Below the pieces are notes generated by a model. That model had not been told where the DNA came from. It saw only the letters and a program-made list of their open reading frames with translations, and did no database searches. The translations under genes were made by a program, and so were the position numbers. Below are positions 7,470 through 14,107 of a stretch of 23,958 nucleotides of DNA, piece after piece (position 1 is the stretch's first letter; every line of letters starts with the position of its first letter). The DNA is from JAVBNO01 sp031551485 (GTDB lineage Bacteria > Bacillota > Clostridia > Oscillospirales > Ruminococcaceae), in assembly GCA_031551485.1 (NCBI GenBank), contig JAVBNO010000058.1, positions 1-23,958 of the forward strand, written 5' to 3'.

Positions 7470-8032
7470 GGTTTCGATTCCTCCTCGTTAATTCCTGATA
7501 ATGCCTGGGTGTTTTCGTCAATATATGACTTCACAAATTGCATTACTTCCGGGCTGTGAATGGGCACACCTTCCAAAATCTCTTTCAATTGGCGGGTGTC
7601 TGCCGTAAAGCAGCTGCCGTTATGCTCCCGGGTGTAGACAAAGTCAATATCGGGGTTGCATTGGATAAGGGCGCATACCGTTTCGCACATATCCCCAAGG
7701 GGCATACAATCGATGTGGGAGGGGACAAATACCGCATGAACCGTGGTGCCCTGGCCGGGGGTAGAACGGATGGTCATTTGACCGCCGGTCAATTCGGCCG
7801 CCATCTTGAAAAAAGGGACCCCAAGGCCCACCCGGCGGGTGGTGCGCGTTGTAAAGAACGGATCGGTGACCCGGGCGACCTGGGCCGCGTCCATGCCGCA
7901 GCCGTTGTCAATGACCTGTATGACCAGGCGATCCTCGGCGGCGCTTTGGCTTACCACAATTTCAATGAGCGCCGCGCCGGCCCGAACCGAGTTTTGCGCA
8001 ATATCCAACACATTCAGCGAAAGATCCTGCAT
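7466..8032 (-). CDS. HATPase_c ATP-binding protein embedded in the hydrogenase operon
   Basis: 188 residues with a complete GHKL ATP-binding fold: N box NVLDIAQNSVRAGA (7-20), G1 DNGCGM (42-47), F box DPFFTTR (57-63), G2 GLGVPFFK (69-76), and GQGTTV near 94-98. There is no dimerisation/His phospho-acceptor domain, membrane segment or PAS domain, so it is not a normal sensor kinase. The last ~85 residues are unrecognised and hold five cysteines (C109, C116, C120, C125, C141) that could be redox-active or bind metal. It sits 5 bases after the NuoE-like gene and overlaps hndB by 4, so it is made with the hydrogenase. A regulatory or assembly role is inferred; the partner is unknown. Confidence 0.85.
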   Translation of the reverse strand: MQDLSLNVLDIAQNSVRAGAALIEIVVSQSAAEDRLVIQVIDNGCGMDAAQVARVTDPFFTTRTTRRVGLGVPFFKMAAELTGGQMTIRSTPGQGTTVHAVFVPSHIDCMPLGDMCETVCALIQCNPDIDFVYTREHNGSCFTADTRQLKEILEGVPIHSPEVMQFVKSYIDENTQALSGINEEESKP

Positions 8033-8037
8033 AACCC

Positions 8038-8538
8038 TTATTTATCAGCGTAAAGGCCGAGAATACGGTCAACGTCATCCAATTCCAGACGACCGTATAC
8101 TTCCTCGTTGATGGTGAGAACGGGGGCAAGACCGCAGGCGCCAATACAGCGGCAGGCATCTAAAGAAAACTTGCCGTCGGGGGTACATTCGCCGCCTTGA
8201 ATGCCAAGGCGTTCTTCCAGCCGGGCAAAAATTTCACCGGCGCCTTTTACATAGCAGGCGGTGCCCAGGCAGGTGGAAATTTTAAATTTTCCTTTGGGGT
8301 ACAACGAGAACTGGGAGTAAAAGGTGACTACGCCGTACACTTCCTCCAGGGGCAGATCCAGTTCGCGGGCAATAATTTTTTGCACCTCGACAGGCAGGTA
8401 GCCGTAGATGTTTTGGGCTTGTTGCAGCACCGGCATCAGCGCACCTGCTTCGCTCTTCAGGTTCTCAATGACCGCAAGCAGCTGTTGCTCTTGCTCCTTG
8501 GTGCCGGCAAACGGCACCGTCGTCATTTTTTTGGACAT
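8038..8538 (-). CDS. hydC: NuoE-like [2Fe-2S] subunit of the hydrogenase (HydC/HndA)
   Basis: Electron-transfer subunit that docks on HydB. 166 residues, normal for NuoE/HydC. After a helical N-terminal bundle, the thioredoxin-like domain has the four cluster ligands in the C-x4-C ... C-x3-C pattern: C90 and C95 (STCLGTACYVKGA), C131 and C135 (CRCIGACGLAP). Family landmarks LPxEEVYGVVTFYSQF are present. ATG at 8538 has AGGAGG 7 bases upstream; the Met at residue 5 is a less likely start. First gene of the minus-strand operon, with a leader of about 130 bases from the likely promoter. Confidence 0.94.
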   Translation of the reverse strand: MSKKMTTVPFAGTKEQEQQLLAVIENLKSEAGALMPVLQQAQNIYGYLPVEVQKIIARELDLPLEEVYGVVTFYSQFSLYPKGKFKISTCLGTACYVKGAGEIFARLEERLGIQGGECTPDGKFSLDACRCIGACGLAPVLTINEEVYGRLELDDVDRILGLYADK

Positions 8539-8673
8539 ACGTTGGCCTCCTCTTTTGATAATGGAAAATGAAAATCAGACGTGAGAAGAATGCTTTTTCC
8601 GGATCGTTTTGCCACGGTGTCACCAGGCATTGAGGTGGCGAAAAGGAAGTGTTGTGAACTATGTATCGACACC

Positions 8674-8702
8674 ATTATATGGAATATCCACGATCGTTAT
8701 AA
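8674..8702 (-). promoter_or_regulatory. Probable promoter of the hydrogenase operon
   Basis: On the minus strand a perfect -10 TATAAT (8679-8674) lies 17 bases after a TTATAA hexamer (8702-8697) that matches the -35 consensus at 4 of 6 places. RNA would start near 8667. The -35 overlaps a perfect inverted repeat. Other A/T-rich -10-like boxes nearby on this strand make the assignment tentative. Confidence 0.5.
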
Positions 8703-8718
8703 TTATAGCAAATTATAA
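8697..8718. repeat. 8-bp perfect inverted repeat in the divergent promoter region (possible operator)
   Basis: TTATAATT (8697-8704) and AATTATAA (8711-8718) are perfect inverted arms with a 6-base spacer, giving a 22-bp two-fold site on the -35 of the hydrogenase promoter and about 70 bases upstream of the opposite promoter. Size and place fit a dimeric repressor or activator site, but the A/T-only arms could also arise by chance in this AT-rich stretch. Confidence 0.5.
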
Positions 8719-8789
8719 ATGAGAAAGTCCATACTCAAAACATAGTAAATCTACCAAAATCACCCCTTTTTTTTGCTAAAATGAATAGA

Positions 8790-8818
8790 TTGTATTTGCG
8801 TGGATGCAATGCTATAAT
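8790..8818 (+). promoter_or_regulatory. Promoter of the DRTGG/HydS-like/PHP operon
   Basis: TTGTAT (8790-8795), an exact 17-base spacer, then TATAAT (8813-8818): a good sigma-A promoter. RNA would start near 8825, leaving a ~30-base leader with GGAGG before the ATG at 8856. The leader contains two TTGTT copies 11 bases apart (8824 and 8835). Confidence 0.75.
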
Positions 8819-8855
8819 AAATTTGTTAAAAAATTGTTTAGTTGGAGGGTTTTTC

Positions 8856-9209
8856 ATGACGGTGGCGGACATTCAGAAAACGCTTGGGGCGGAAATATTG
8901 TGCGGGGCAGAATTGTCGGACCATATTGTAACCACCGCTTGCGGCAGCGATATGATGAGCGACGTGCTGGCGTTTGTCAAAGATCAATCGGTGCTTTTGA
9001 CCGGGCTTGTGAACACACAGGTTGTGCGCACCGCCGAAATGATGGATATGGTGTGCATTGTCTTTGTGCGGGGCAAAGTGCCGGGTGAGGACATTTTGGA
9101 ACTGGCCAAAGAACGGGGCATTGCCATTATGAGTACCCGCTATCGTATGTTTACCGCCTGCGGCCTTTTGTACAGCGCCGGGCTGCAAGGAGGCTGTGAG
9201 CTGCAGTGA
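8856..9209 (+). CDS. DRTGG-domain protein (first of two in the operon)
   Basis: 117 residues from the ATG at 8856 (TTGGAGG upstream; the open frame to 8781 covers the promoter and is rejected). It resembles the DRTGG fold, a small alpha/beta domain found alone, with CBS pairs, or in phosphotransacetylases, and thought to bind a small ligand or nucleotide. Features seen: ADIQKTLGAEILCGAEL, LTGLVNTQVVRTAEMMDM, then IVFVRGKVPGEDILELAKERGIAIMST. No signal peptide or membrane segment. It aligns by eye with the protein at 11031 (VCIVFVRGKVPGEDILELAKERGIAI against ACIVLAEGMTLDAPTAAKAKEEGIAV when read in pieces). Its stop overlaps the next GTG start. Function not established. Confidence 0.78.
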   Translation: MTVADIQKTLGAEILCGAELSDHIVTTACGSDMMSDVLAFVKDQSVLLTGLVNTQVVRTAEMMDMVCIVFVRGKVPGEDILELAKERGIAIMSTRYRMFTACGLLYSAGLQGGCELQ

Positions 9210-9628
9210 GCCAGACGATACATCTTTCTTTTGTGGTGCCGGGCGACGATTTTACCCGGGCCGGGGAGGCCAGTGGCACCATTAAAAGTACACTGAAAAA
9301 ACTGGGTCTGAATCCGGATGCAATACGCAAAGTGGCCATTGCTTCTTATGAGGGTGAAATTAACATGGTAATTCACGCCGGAGGCGGTCGCATTGAAGTG
9401 GACATTACCTCCGACGCCGTTCACATGGATTTAGTGGACGAGGGACCGGGCATTGCCGATGTGGAGCTGGCCATGCAGGAGGGCTATTCCACTGCACCGG
9501 AAGAGGTGCGCAGTTTGGGGTTCGGCGCGGGCATGGGTCTGCCCAACATTAAAAAATATACCGACGATTTGCGCGTTGAAAGCGAGCTTGGGAAAGGCAC
9601 TGCACTGCATATGCGTGTGGATTTATAG
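9206..9628 (+). CDS. Anti-sigma-factor-like HATPase (RsbW/SpoIIAB type)
   Basis: 140 residues with a small GHKL fold as in anti-sigma serine kinases: N-box region ASYEGEINMVIHA (46-58), G1 DEGPGI (78-83), G2 GFGAGMGLPNIK (105-116), and GKGTAL near 129-134. No partner sigma factor or anti-anti-sigma gene is seen in the window. GTG at 9206 is the first start after an in-frame stop and overlaps the DRTGG gene stop (GTGA). AAGGAGG lies 12 bases upstream, rather far. It directly precedes the hydrogenase-like protein and may act on it or relay its signal. ATP binding likely; kinase activity and target unknown. Confidence 0.85.
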   Translation: MSQTIHLSFVVPGDDFTRAGEASGTIKSTLKKLGLNPDAIRKVAIASYEGEINMVIHAGGGRIEVDITSDAVHMDLVDEGPGIADVELAMQEGYSTAPEEVRSLGFGAGMGLPNIKKYTDDLRVESELGKGTALHMRVDL

Positions 9629-9672
9629 AACAAACGGGACGAAGAGGTGTGAAAGTCCCCAATTTGAGGTGA

Positions 9673-11028
9673 ATGGCTGTGGAACAGTTCTTTCATTCCG
9701 TCACACTGGATAAAGAAGCCTGCAAGGGCTGTATTAACTGCGTTAAACGCTGCCCCACCGAGGCGATACGGGTGCGCAGCGGCAAAGCGCACATTATTAA
9801 AGAGCGTTGCATTGATTGCGGCGAATGCATTCGCGTTTGCCCGCATCACGCCAAAAAGCCTATTTTTGACCCTTTGTCGGTGATGGAGGCGTACCCCTAC
9901 ACCGTGGCGCTACCGGCCCCCGCGTTGTACGGCCAGTTCAACAACATGGATGATGTGGACATTATCTTAGACGGCCTTTTGCGAATGGGCTTTGATCATG
10001 TTTATGAAGTGGCCAAGGCAGCGGAGATTGTATCGGATTGCACCCGTAAGTTGATGCAGAGCGGCGGATTGTCGCGGCCGGTTATCAGCTCGGCGTGTCC
10101 CGCAGTACTGCGGCTGATTCGGGTGCGGTTCCCCCAGCTTTTGGACAATGTGTTGCCGTTGCAAGCGCCCATGGAGCTGGCGGCCCGGATGGCCAAAGAG
10201 GAGGCCATGAAAAAGACAGGGCTTGCCGAAAAGGATATTGGCGTGATCTTTATTTCCCCTTGTCCCGCCAAAGTGACGGCGGTCAAAATGCCGCTGGGAG
10301 CGCAAAAAAGCGCTGTGGACGCTGTGGTCGCCATCAGTGAAGTGTACCCGAAACTGCTCGCCCATATGGAAGAAGGGGGAGAGGTGAAAGAGCTGGCGGA
10401 CGCCGGCCGGATGGGCATTGGCTGGGGCGGCAGCGGCGGCGAAGCGGCGGCTTCCCTGCATGAACGGCATTTGGCGGCCGACGGCATCGAAAATGTCATC
10501 AAAGTGCTGGAGGAGCTGGAGGACCAGAAATTTTCTGATTTGGACTTCGTGGAGCTTAATGCGTGCAGCGGGGGCTGCGTGGGCGGCGTGCTGACGGTGG
10601 AAAATCCGTACATAGCCAAAGCCAAGTTAAAACGCATCAGCCGATACCGCGCGGTTTCCTACAACCATATTGACGAGGCGCTGCCGCCAGAAGCGGGCTG
10701 GGATACGCCGGTGCGATATGAGCCGGTGATGCAGCTGCATAAGGATCTTGCCACCTCGATGCAAATGATGAATAAAATGCAGGAAATTGAAAGCCAGCTG
10801 TATGGGCTGGACTGTGGTTCCTGCGGGGCGCCGTCCTGCCGGGCGCTGGCGGAGGATATTGTACGGGGCTTTTCCACCATGGACGCCTGCATTTATATTT
10901 TGCGGGACAAAGTGGAAACATTTGCCGAGGGTATGAAGTCGATTACGACGCGGCTGCCCCACCAAAGCAAAGCGGCCGAGCGGGAACCGGAACATGCCGG
11001 CACTACTATTAATAAAGGAAACGATTGA
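9673..11028 (+). CDS. [FeFe]-hydrogenase-like protein, putative sensory (HydS-like) type
   Basis: 451 residues. N-terminal 2x[4Fe-4S] ferredoxin (C17, C20, C23, C27; C46, C49, C52, C56), then a hydrogenase large-subunit domain in which all three H-cluster signatures are altered: L1 SSACPAV (139-145) for TSC(C/S)PGW, L2 SPCPAKVTA (195-203) for MPCxxKxxE, L3 NACSGGCVGGVLT (296-308) for MACPGGCxxGGG. A C-terminal Fe-S domain follows, CGSCGAPSC plus C406 (C381, C384, C389). Retained C142, C197, C298 and C302 could still hold the cubane of an H-cluster. The Ala-Cys in L1 recalls sensory hydrogenases (HydS), as I remember them. No PAS domain, NAD site or small subunit. Start ATG 9673 has GAGGTG only 2 bases away; GTG 9679 has better spacing. 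A low-activity H2/redox sensor is inferred. Confidence 0.82.
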   Translation: MAVEQFFHSVTLDKEACKGCINCVKRCPTEAIRVRSGKAHIIKERCIDCGECIRVCPHHAKKPIFDPLSVMEAYPYTVALPAPALYGQFNNMDDVDIILDGLLRMGFDHVYEVAKAAEIVSDCTRKLMQSGGLSRPVISSACPAVLRLIRVRFPQLLDNVLPLQAPMELAARMAKEEAMKKTGLAEKDIGVIFISPCPAKVTAVKMPLGAQKSAVDAVVAISEVYPKLLAHMEEGGEVKELADAGRMGIGWGGSGGEAAASLHERHLAADGIENVIKVLEELEDQKFSDLDFVELNACSGGCVGGVLTVENPYIAKAKLKRISRYRAVSYNHIDEALPPEAGWDTPVRYEPVMQLHKDLATSMQMMNKMQEIESQLYGLDCGSCGAPSCRALAEDIVRGFSTMDACIYILRDKVETFAEGMKSITTRLPHQSKAAEREPEHAGTTINKGND

Positions 11029-11030
11029 GC

Positions 11031-11363
11031 ATGATGACAGTTGGCCAACTTTCAGAACAACCGGATTTTGAAATCATATCGCAGATAGACCCGCACCGGG
11101 CCATTACCGGCGTATATTGCTGCGATCTTTTAAGCATTGTGATGGGCCGGGCGCCGGCGGGCTGCGCTTGGGTGACGGTGATGGGCAATCTGAATGCCCT
11201 GGGGGTGGCATCGCTGGTGGAGGCGGCCTGCATTGTGCTGGCGGAGGGCATGACGCTGGACGCCCCAACAGCGGCCAAAGCCAAAGAAGAAGGAATTGCC
11301 GTATTGCGCACCACCCTGCCGGTTTTTGCGGCGGCCCGGATGATCGACCAGCAGTTGGGGTAA
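11031..11363 (+). CDS. DRTGG-domain protein (second copy)
   Basis: 110 residues from the ATG at 11031 (a second ATG follows at once); AAAGGAA is ~10 bases upstream and the start is 2 bases past the previous stop. Read as a DRTGG-like single domain: ITGVYCCDLLSIVMGRA, VTVMGNLNALGVASL, ACIVLAEGMTLDAPT, AKEEGIAVLRTTLPVFAAAR. This parallels the protein at 8856 in order and spacing, so the two are paralogues enclosing the HATPase and hydrogenase-like genes. Two adjacent Cys (YCCD) stand at the first strand end. Cytoplasmic. Ligand and role unknown. Confidence 0.7.
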   Translation: MMTVGQLSEQPDFEIISQIDPHRAITGVYCCDLLSIVMGRAPAGCAWVTVMGNLNALGVASLVEAACIVLAEGMTLDAPTAAKAKEEGIAVLRTTLPVFAAARMIDQQLG

Positions 11364-11418
11364 GATAGGCGAAGATGTCCGGGGCTGTTCCGCGATTGGG
11401 AAAGGAGGGTGAGTGACG

Positions 11419-12141
11419 ATGGCAAAAGAATATTTTTACGATTTGCACATCCACTCCTGCCTGTCACCCTGCGGCGACAATACGGCCACGCCCCACGATA
11501 TCGCCGGGATGGCGGTGGTGAACGGGCTCGACATCATTGCCCTGACCGACCACAACTCCTGCAAAAACTGCCCGGCTGTCTTGCAAGCGGCCGAAGGCAG
11601 CGGTATCACGGTCATTCCCGGCATGGAAATAAACACCAGCGAAGAAATTCATGTCGTGTGCCTTTTGCCGGATTTGGCGGCGGCCATGGCTTTTGACAGT
11701 TATGTGCACGACAGGCTGGTACCCATTATCAACCAGCCGGATGTGTTTGGGGATCAGCTCATCATGGATGAGGAGGACCGGGTGATTGGGACCGAGCCGC
11801 TTTTGCTGGTGAATGCCACCACCATTTCCATTGACACGCTGCCCAAGCTTTTGGAAGAGTACGGGGGCTTTTGTTTTCCCTCCCACATTGATAAAGATTA
11901 TAACAGCATTTTGGCGGCGTTGGGCGAGATACCGCCCCACATCGGTTTTACCGCAGCGGAAGTGTTTATGCCCGACCGCTTTTTTGCCCGGCCGGATGGG
12001 GCGGATATTGTGGCGGGGTTGCATATTCTCACCAATTCTGACGCCCATTACCCTTGGGGCATTGCGGCGGCGGAACGGCGTTTGCCATTGGAGGAGCCGA
12101 CGTTTGCCGCCCTGAAAAAGTACCTGTCGGGACCGGTGTAA
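11419..12141 (+). CDS. PHP-domain phosphoesterase
   Basis: 240 residues from the ATG at 11419 (AGGAGG 10 bases upstream; GTG 11413 is an alternative). The polymerase-and-histidinol-phosphatase fold is clear from its metal ligands: H10 and H12 (DLHIHS), D44-H45 (LTDHNS), the GMEINTSEE glutamate, EIHVV, PSHIDKD, and SDAHYPWG at the end. The family hydrolyses phosphoesters (nucleotides, 3',5'-bisphosphates, sugar or histidinol phosphates); the substrate cannot be told. It ends the operon of DRTGG, HATPase and hydrogenase-like genes, about 55 bases after the second DRTGG gene. No terminator is seen before the tRNA promoter, so read-through to 12345 is possible. A role in destroying a small signalling phosphate is speculative. 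Confidence 0.88.
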   Translation: MAKEYFYDLHIHSCLSPCGDNTATPHDIAGMAVVNGLDIIALTDHNSCKNCPAVLQAAEGSGITVIPGMEINTSEEIHVVCLLPDLAAAMAFDSYVHDRLVPIINQPDVFGDQLIMDEEDRVIGTEPLLLVNATTISIDTLPKLLEEYGGFCFPSHIDKDYNSILAALGEIPPHIGFTAAEVFMPDRFFARPDGADIVAGLHILTNSDAHYPWGIAAAERRLPLEEPTFAALKKYLSGPV

Positions 12142-12158
12142 AACGGGGGACAAAGTGG

Positions 12159-12187
12159 TTGACAAAGGGCTTTTGGGATGATATGAT
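12159..12187 (+). promoter_or_regulatory. Consensus promoter of tRNA-Leu
   Basis: TTGACA (12159-12164), a 17-base spacer and TATGAT (12182-12187). The perfect -35 and near-perfect -10 lie about 32 bases before the tRNA 5' end, as expected for a strong stable-RNA promoter. Confidence 0.85.
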
Positions 12188-12219
12188 AGTGAAGCGCTCA
12201 GGGCGCGGACACGCAATAT

Positions 12220-12307
12220 GCGGATATGGCGGAACTGGCAGACGCGCTAGATTCAGGTTCTAGTCGGGGTCAACTCGGTGGAGGTTCAAGTCCTCTTATC
12301 CGCACCA
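12220..12307 (+). tRNA. tRNA-Leu (anticodon CAG)
   Basis: The acceptor arm GCGGATA (12220-12226) pairs with TATCCGC (12297-12303), followed by discriminator A and an encoded CCA. The anticodon stem CTAGA/TCTAG encloses the loop TTCAGGT, giving anticodon CAG for CUG codons. A long variable arm (CGGGGTCAACTCGG region) marks a class II tRNA, and the T arm has GGTTCAAGTCC. All parts agree with tRNA-Leu. Confidence 0.97.
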
Positions 12308-12314
12308 AAAAAAA

Positions 12315-12345
12315 GACAGACACCTTTTGGTGTCTGTCTTTTTTT
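12315..12345 (+). terminator. Terminator after tRNA-Leu
   Basis: GACAGACACC (12315-12324) and GGTGTCTGTC (12329-12338) form a perfect 10-bp stem with a TTTT loop, extendable by flanking A/T pairs, and run into seven T residues. It begins 7 bases after the tRNA CCA. Confidence 0.93.
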
Positions 12346-12536
12346 GGGTGCCGCTTACATGAGAACAGGGGAATGATTGCCGGGGTTGGGGGACTTAACC
12401 GGCCCGGGCGTTTTGTCGTTCACCCAAATGAGCGCGCTGCTTACGCATTCCACCTACAATTGCCAGCAGATTGAATAAGCAGCAGTGATTGATTTTGTCA
12501 TTATTATAGAAAAATTGGGATATATCGATTAATAAC
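12346..12536. other. Gene-free stretch between tRNA-Leu and the DeoR operon promoter
   Basis: No gene with a credible start, ribosome binding site and family is seen. The first ~120 bases are GC-rich and may be decayed coding sequence; the last ~60 are AT-rich and lead into the promoter at 12537. I see no structured RNA family. Confidence 0.5.
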
Positions 12537-12565
12537 TTGCAGAAATGAAAACTAATGAGTATAAT
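12537..12565 (+). promoter_or_regulatory. Probable promoter of the DeoR-PTS operon
   Basis: TTGCAG (12537-12542), a 17-base spacer and a perfect TATAAT (12560-12565). RNA would start near 12572, some 36 bases before the DeoR start codon. Confidence 0.65.
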
Positions 12566-12579
12566 TGTTACCAAACAAT
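12564..12579. repeat. Inverted repeat at the DeoR operon start site (possible operator)
   Basis: ATTGTT (12564-12569) and AACAAT (12574-12579) are perfect inverted arms with a 4-base spacer. They overlap the end of the -10 box and the expected start point, a good place for repression by the DeoR protein encoded next. Short, so chance cannot be excluded. Confidence 0.45.
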
Positions 12580-12607
12580 GTACATAGGGAAGAAGTGAAC
12601 GGAGAGC

Positions 12608-13396
12608 TTGGAAATTGAGCAGGGTACTTCCCGTTTTCCTGAGTCCAGAAAGCGGGAGATCTTAAAAGTGATTGGGGAAAAAGGCGTCGTGCAAATCGCA
12701 GAGCTTGCCGAGATTTGCGGTGTTTCGCTGGCGACCATTCGGCGGGATTTAAATGAGCTTGATCATGACGGGGCGATACGCCGCACCCATGGCGGGGCCG
12801 TTTTGCGCGACACCGGGCCGCAGGAGCAGCCGCACCGCAAAAAACTGCAAATGATGCGCGCCGAAAAAACAAGGATCGCGCTGGCAGCCGCTCATATGAT
12901 TTCGGACGGCGAAAGCATTTTTCTCGACTCAGGCACCACGACAATGCTGATCGCAAAACGGCTGGAACATTTTAAAAATCTGACTGTGATCACCAATAAT
13001 ACGGACATCATCCAAACGATTCAGCTGCATACATCATCCCAGCTGATTATTGTGGGGGGCATCTGCCGCCAGGACTTCAGCGTTTTGGTCGGCCCGACCG
13101 CCGAAGATTTTATCCGCAACCTGAAAATTTCCAAGGTTTTCATCGGCGCGGACGCGGTAGACGCCCATGCCGGGTTGTACAGTTCCAATATCCTTGAGGT
13201 GACGCTTAAGCAGCTGTCCATCCGCAGCGGGCAGACAAAGGTGCTTGTCACCGATTCGACCAAATTCCAAATTGACGGCCTTATGAAAGTCTGCGGGCTG
13301 GAGGAATTTGACTATATTATCACCGATAACGGATTGGACGCAGAAACGACTGCCTGGTTATGCGAACAACCAAAACCGCATATGGTTTTTGTATAA
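12608..13396 (+). CDS. DeoR/GlpR-family transcriptional regulator
   Basis: 262 residues, typical size. N-terminal winged helix-turn-helix (SRKREILKVIGEKG, then VSLATIRRDLNELD at 39-52 and the wing RRTHGGAV at 58-65) is the DeoR signature. The C-terminal sugar-phosphate sensor domain has FLDSGTTT (105-112), TNNTDI, VGGICRQDFSVLVGP and FIGADAVD. It should repress the operon it heads until a phosphorylated sugar binds. The start is uncertain: TTG at 12608 has GGAGAG only 1 base before it, while an ATT six bases on has better spacing. No ATG fits before the HTH. Family sure. Confidence 0.93.
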   Translation: MEIEQGTSRFPESRKREILKVIGEKGVVQIAELAEICGVSLATIRRDLNELDHDGAIRRTHGGAVLRDTGPQEQPHRKKLQMMRAEKTRIALAAAHMISDGESIFLDSGTTTMLIAKRLEHFKNLTVITNNTDIIQTIQLHTSSQLIIVGGICRQDFSVLVGPTAEDFIRNLKISKVFIGADAVDAHAGLYSSNILEVTLKQLSIRSGQTKVLVTDSTKFQIDGLMKVCGLEEFDYIITDNGLDAETTAWLCEQPKPHMVFV

Positions 13397-13429
13397 TCAA
13401 ATTTTAAAAGACAAGGGGGATGGTACAAA

Positions 13430-14050
13430 ATGATTCAGCGTGACGAAATATACCAAAGCGCCCTCAGCACCTTCGAAAACGAGGCCAACGCCGTTGCCGC
13501 GCTTAAGTACACGGTGGACCGCCAGGCGTTGTGCGACGCGGTTGAAATGCTGGCGAAAACGCAGGGCCACATTATTGTAACGGGCTGTGGCACATCCGGC
13601 GTGGCCGCCAACAAAATCGCACAGGTTTTCAACTGCATTGACCGGGCGGCCATGTACTTAAATCCGGCGGACGCGCCCCACGGCGATTACGGTGTGATCC
13701 GTCCGGGAGACGTGGTGATTATTATCACCAAGGGCGGCCGCACCCGCGAGATGACCGAGTTGATTCCTGTGGCCAAAATGCGCGGTGCGGTGGTGCTGTG
13801 CGTGACTGAAAACAAAGACTCGCAGGTGTACCGGGAAAGCGACTATCGGCTGCTTTTGAACACCGGGCCCGAAGCCTGCCCCTACCAGTGCCTTTCCTCC
13901 ACCTCGGTTACGGCGGTGTTTGCGTTGTTCGACGCCATTTCCATTGCCATCATGCTTTACAATGGCATTGACCAAAACTATTTTAAGATGGTGCATCCCG
14001 GCGGCGGCGTCGGAGAAATGCTTAAAAGCGCCGAGCAAGCCAACGCGTAG
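13430..14050 (+). CDS. SIS-domain sugar-phosphate isomerase-like protein (KpsF/GutQ-like, no CBS domains)
   Basis: 206 residues; ATG at 13430 follows AGGGGGA. A single SIS (sugar isomerase) domain resembles arabinose-5-phosphate isomerases: GCGTSG (52-57), NPADAPHGDYGVI (78-90, family HPxEAxHGDLG), DVVIIITKGGRT (94-105) and VHPGGGVGE near the end (family HPGGALG). Where most SIS proteins have SxSG, this has TKGG, so the phosphate-binding loop is changed. The CBS pair of KpsF is missing. Lying between a DeoR regulator and a NagB-like deaminase, it probably isomerises or binds the phosphorylated sugar imported by the PTS. Exact reaction unknown. Confidence 0.85.
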   Translation: MIQRDEIYQSALSTFENEANAVAALKYTVDRQALCDAVEMLAKTQGHIIVTGCGTSGVAANKIAQVFNCIDRAAMYLNPADAPHGDYGVIRPGDVVIIITKGGRTREMTELIPVAKMRGAVVLCVTENKDSQVYRESDYRLLLNTGPEACPYQCLSSTSVTAVFALFDAISIAIMLYNGIDQNYFKMVHPGGGVGEMLKSAEQANA

Positions 14051-14107
14051 GGTTTGCACAGGGTTTATTTTTTAAGCCCGCTTCCCAATCGCTTTGTAGG
14101 GGGAATT

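Noticed and set aside
8824..8841. Possible Rex (NADH-sensing repressor) site TTGTTAAAAAATTGTTTA
   Set aside because: The first half fits TTGTTAA, but the second half is a direct, not inverted, copy, so the two-fold Rex pattern is absent.
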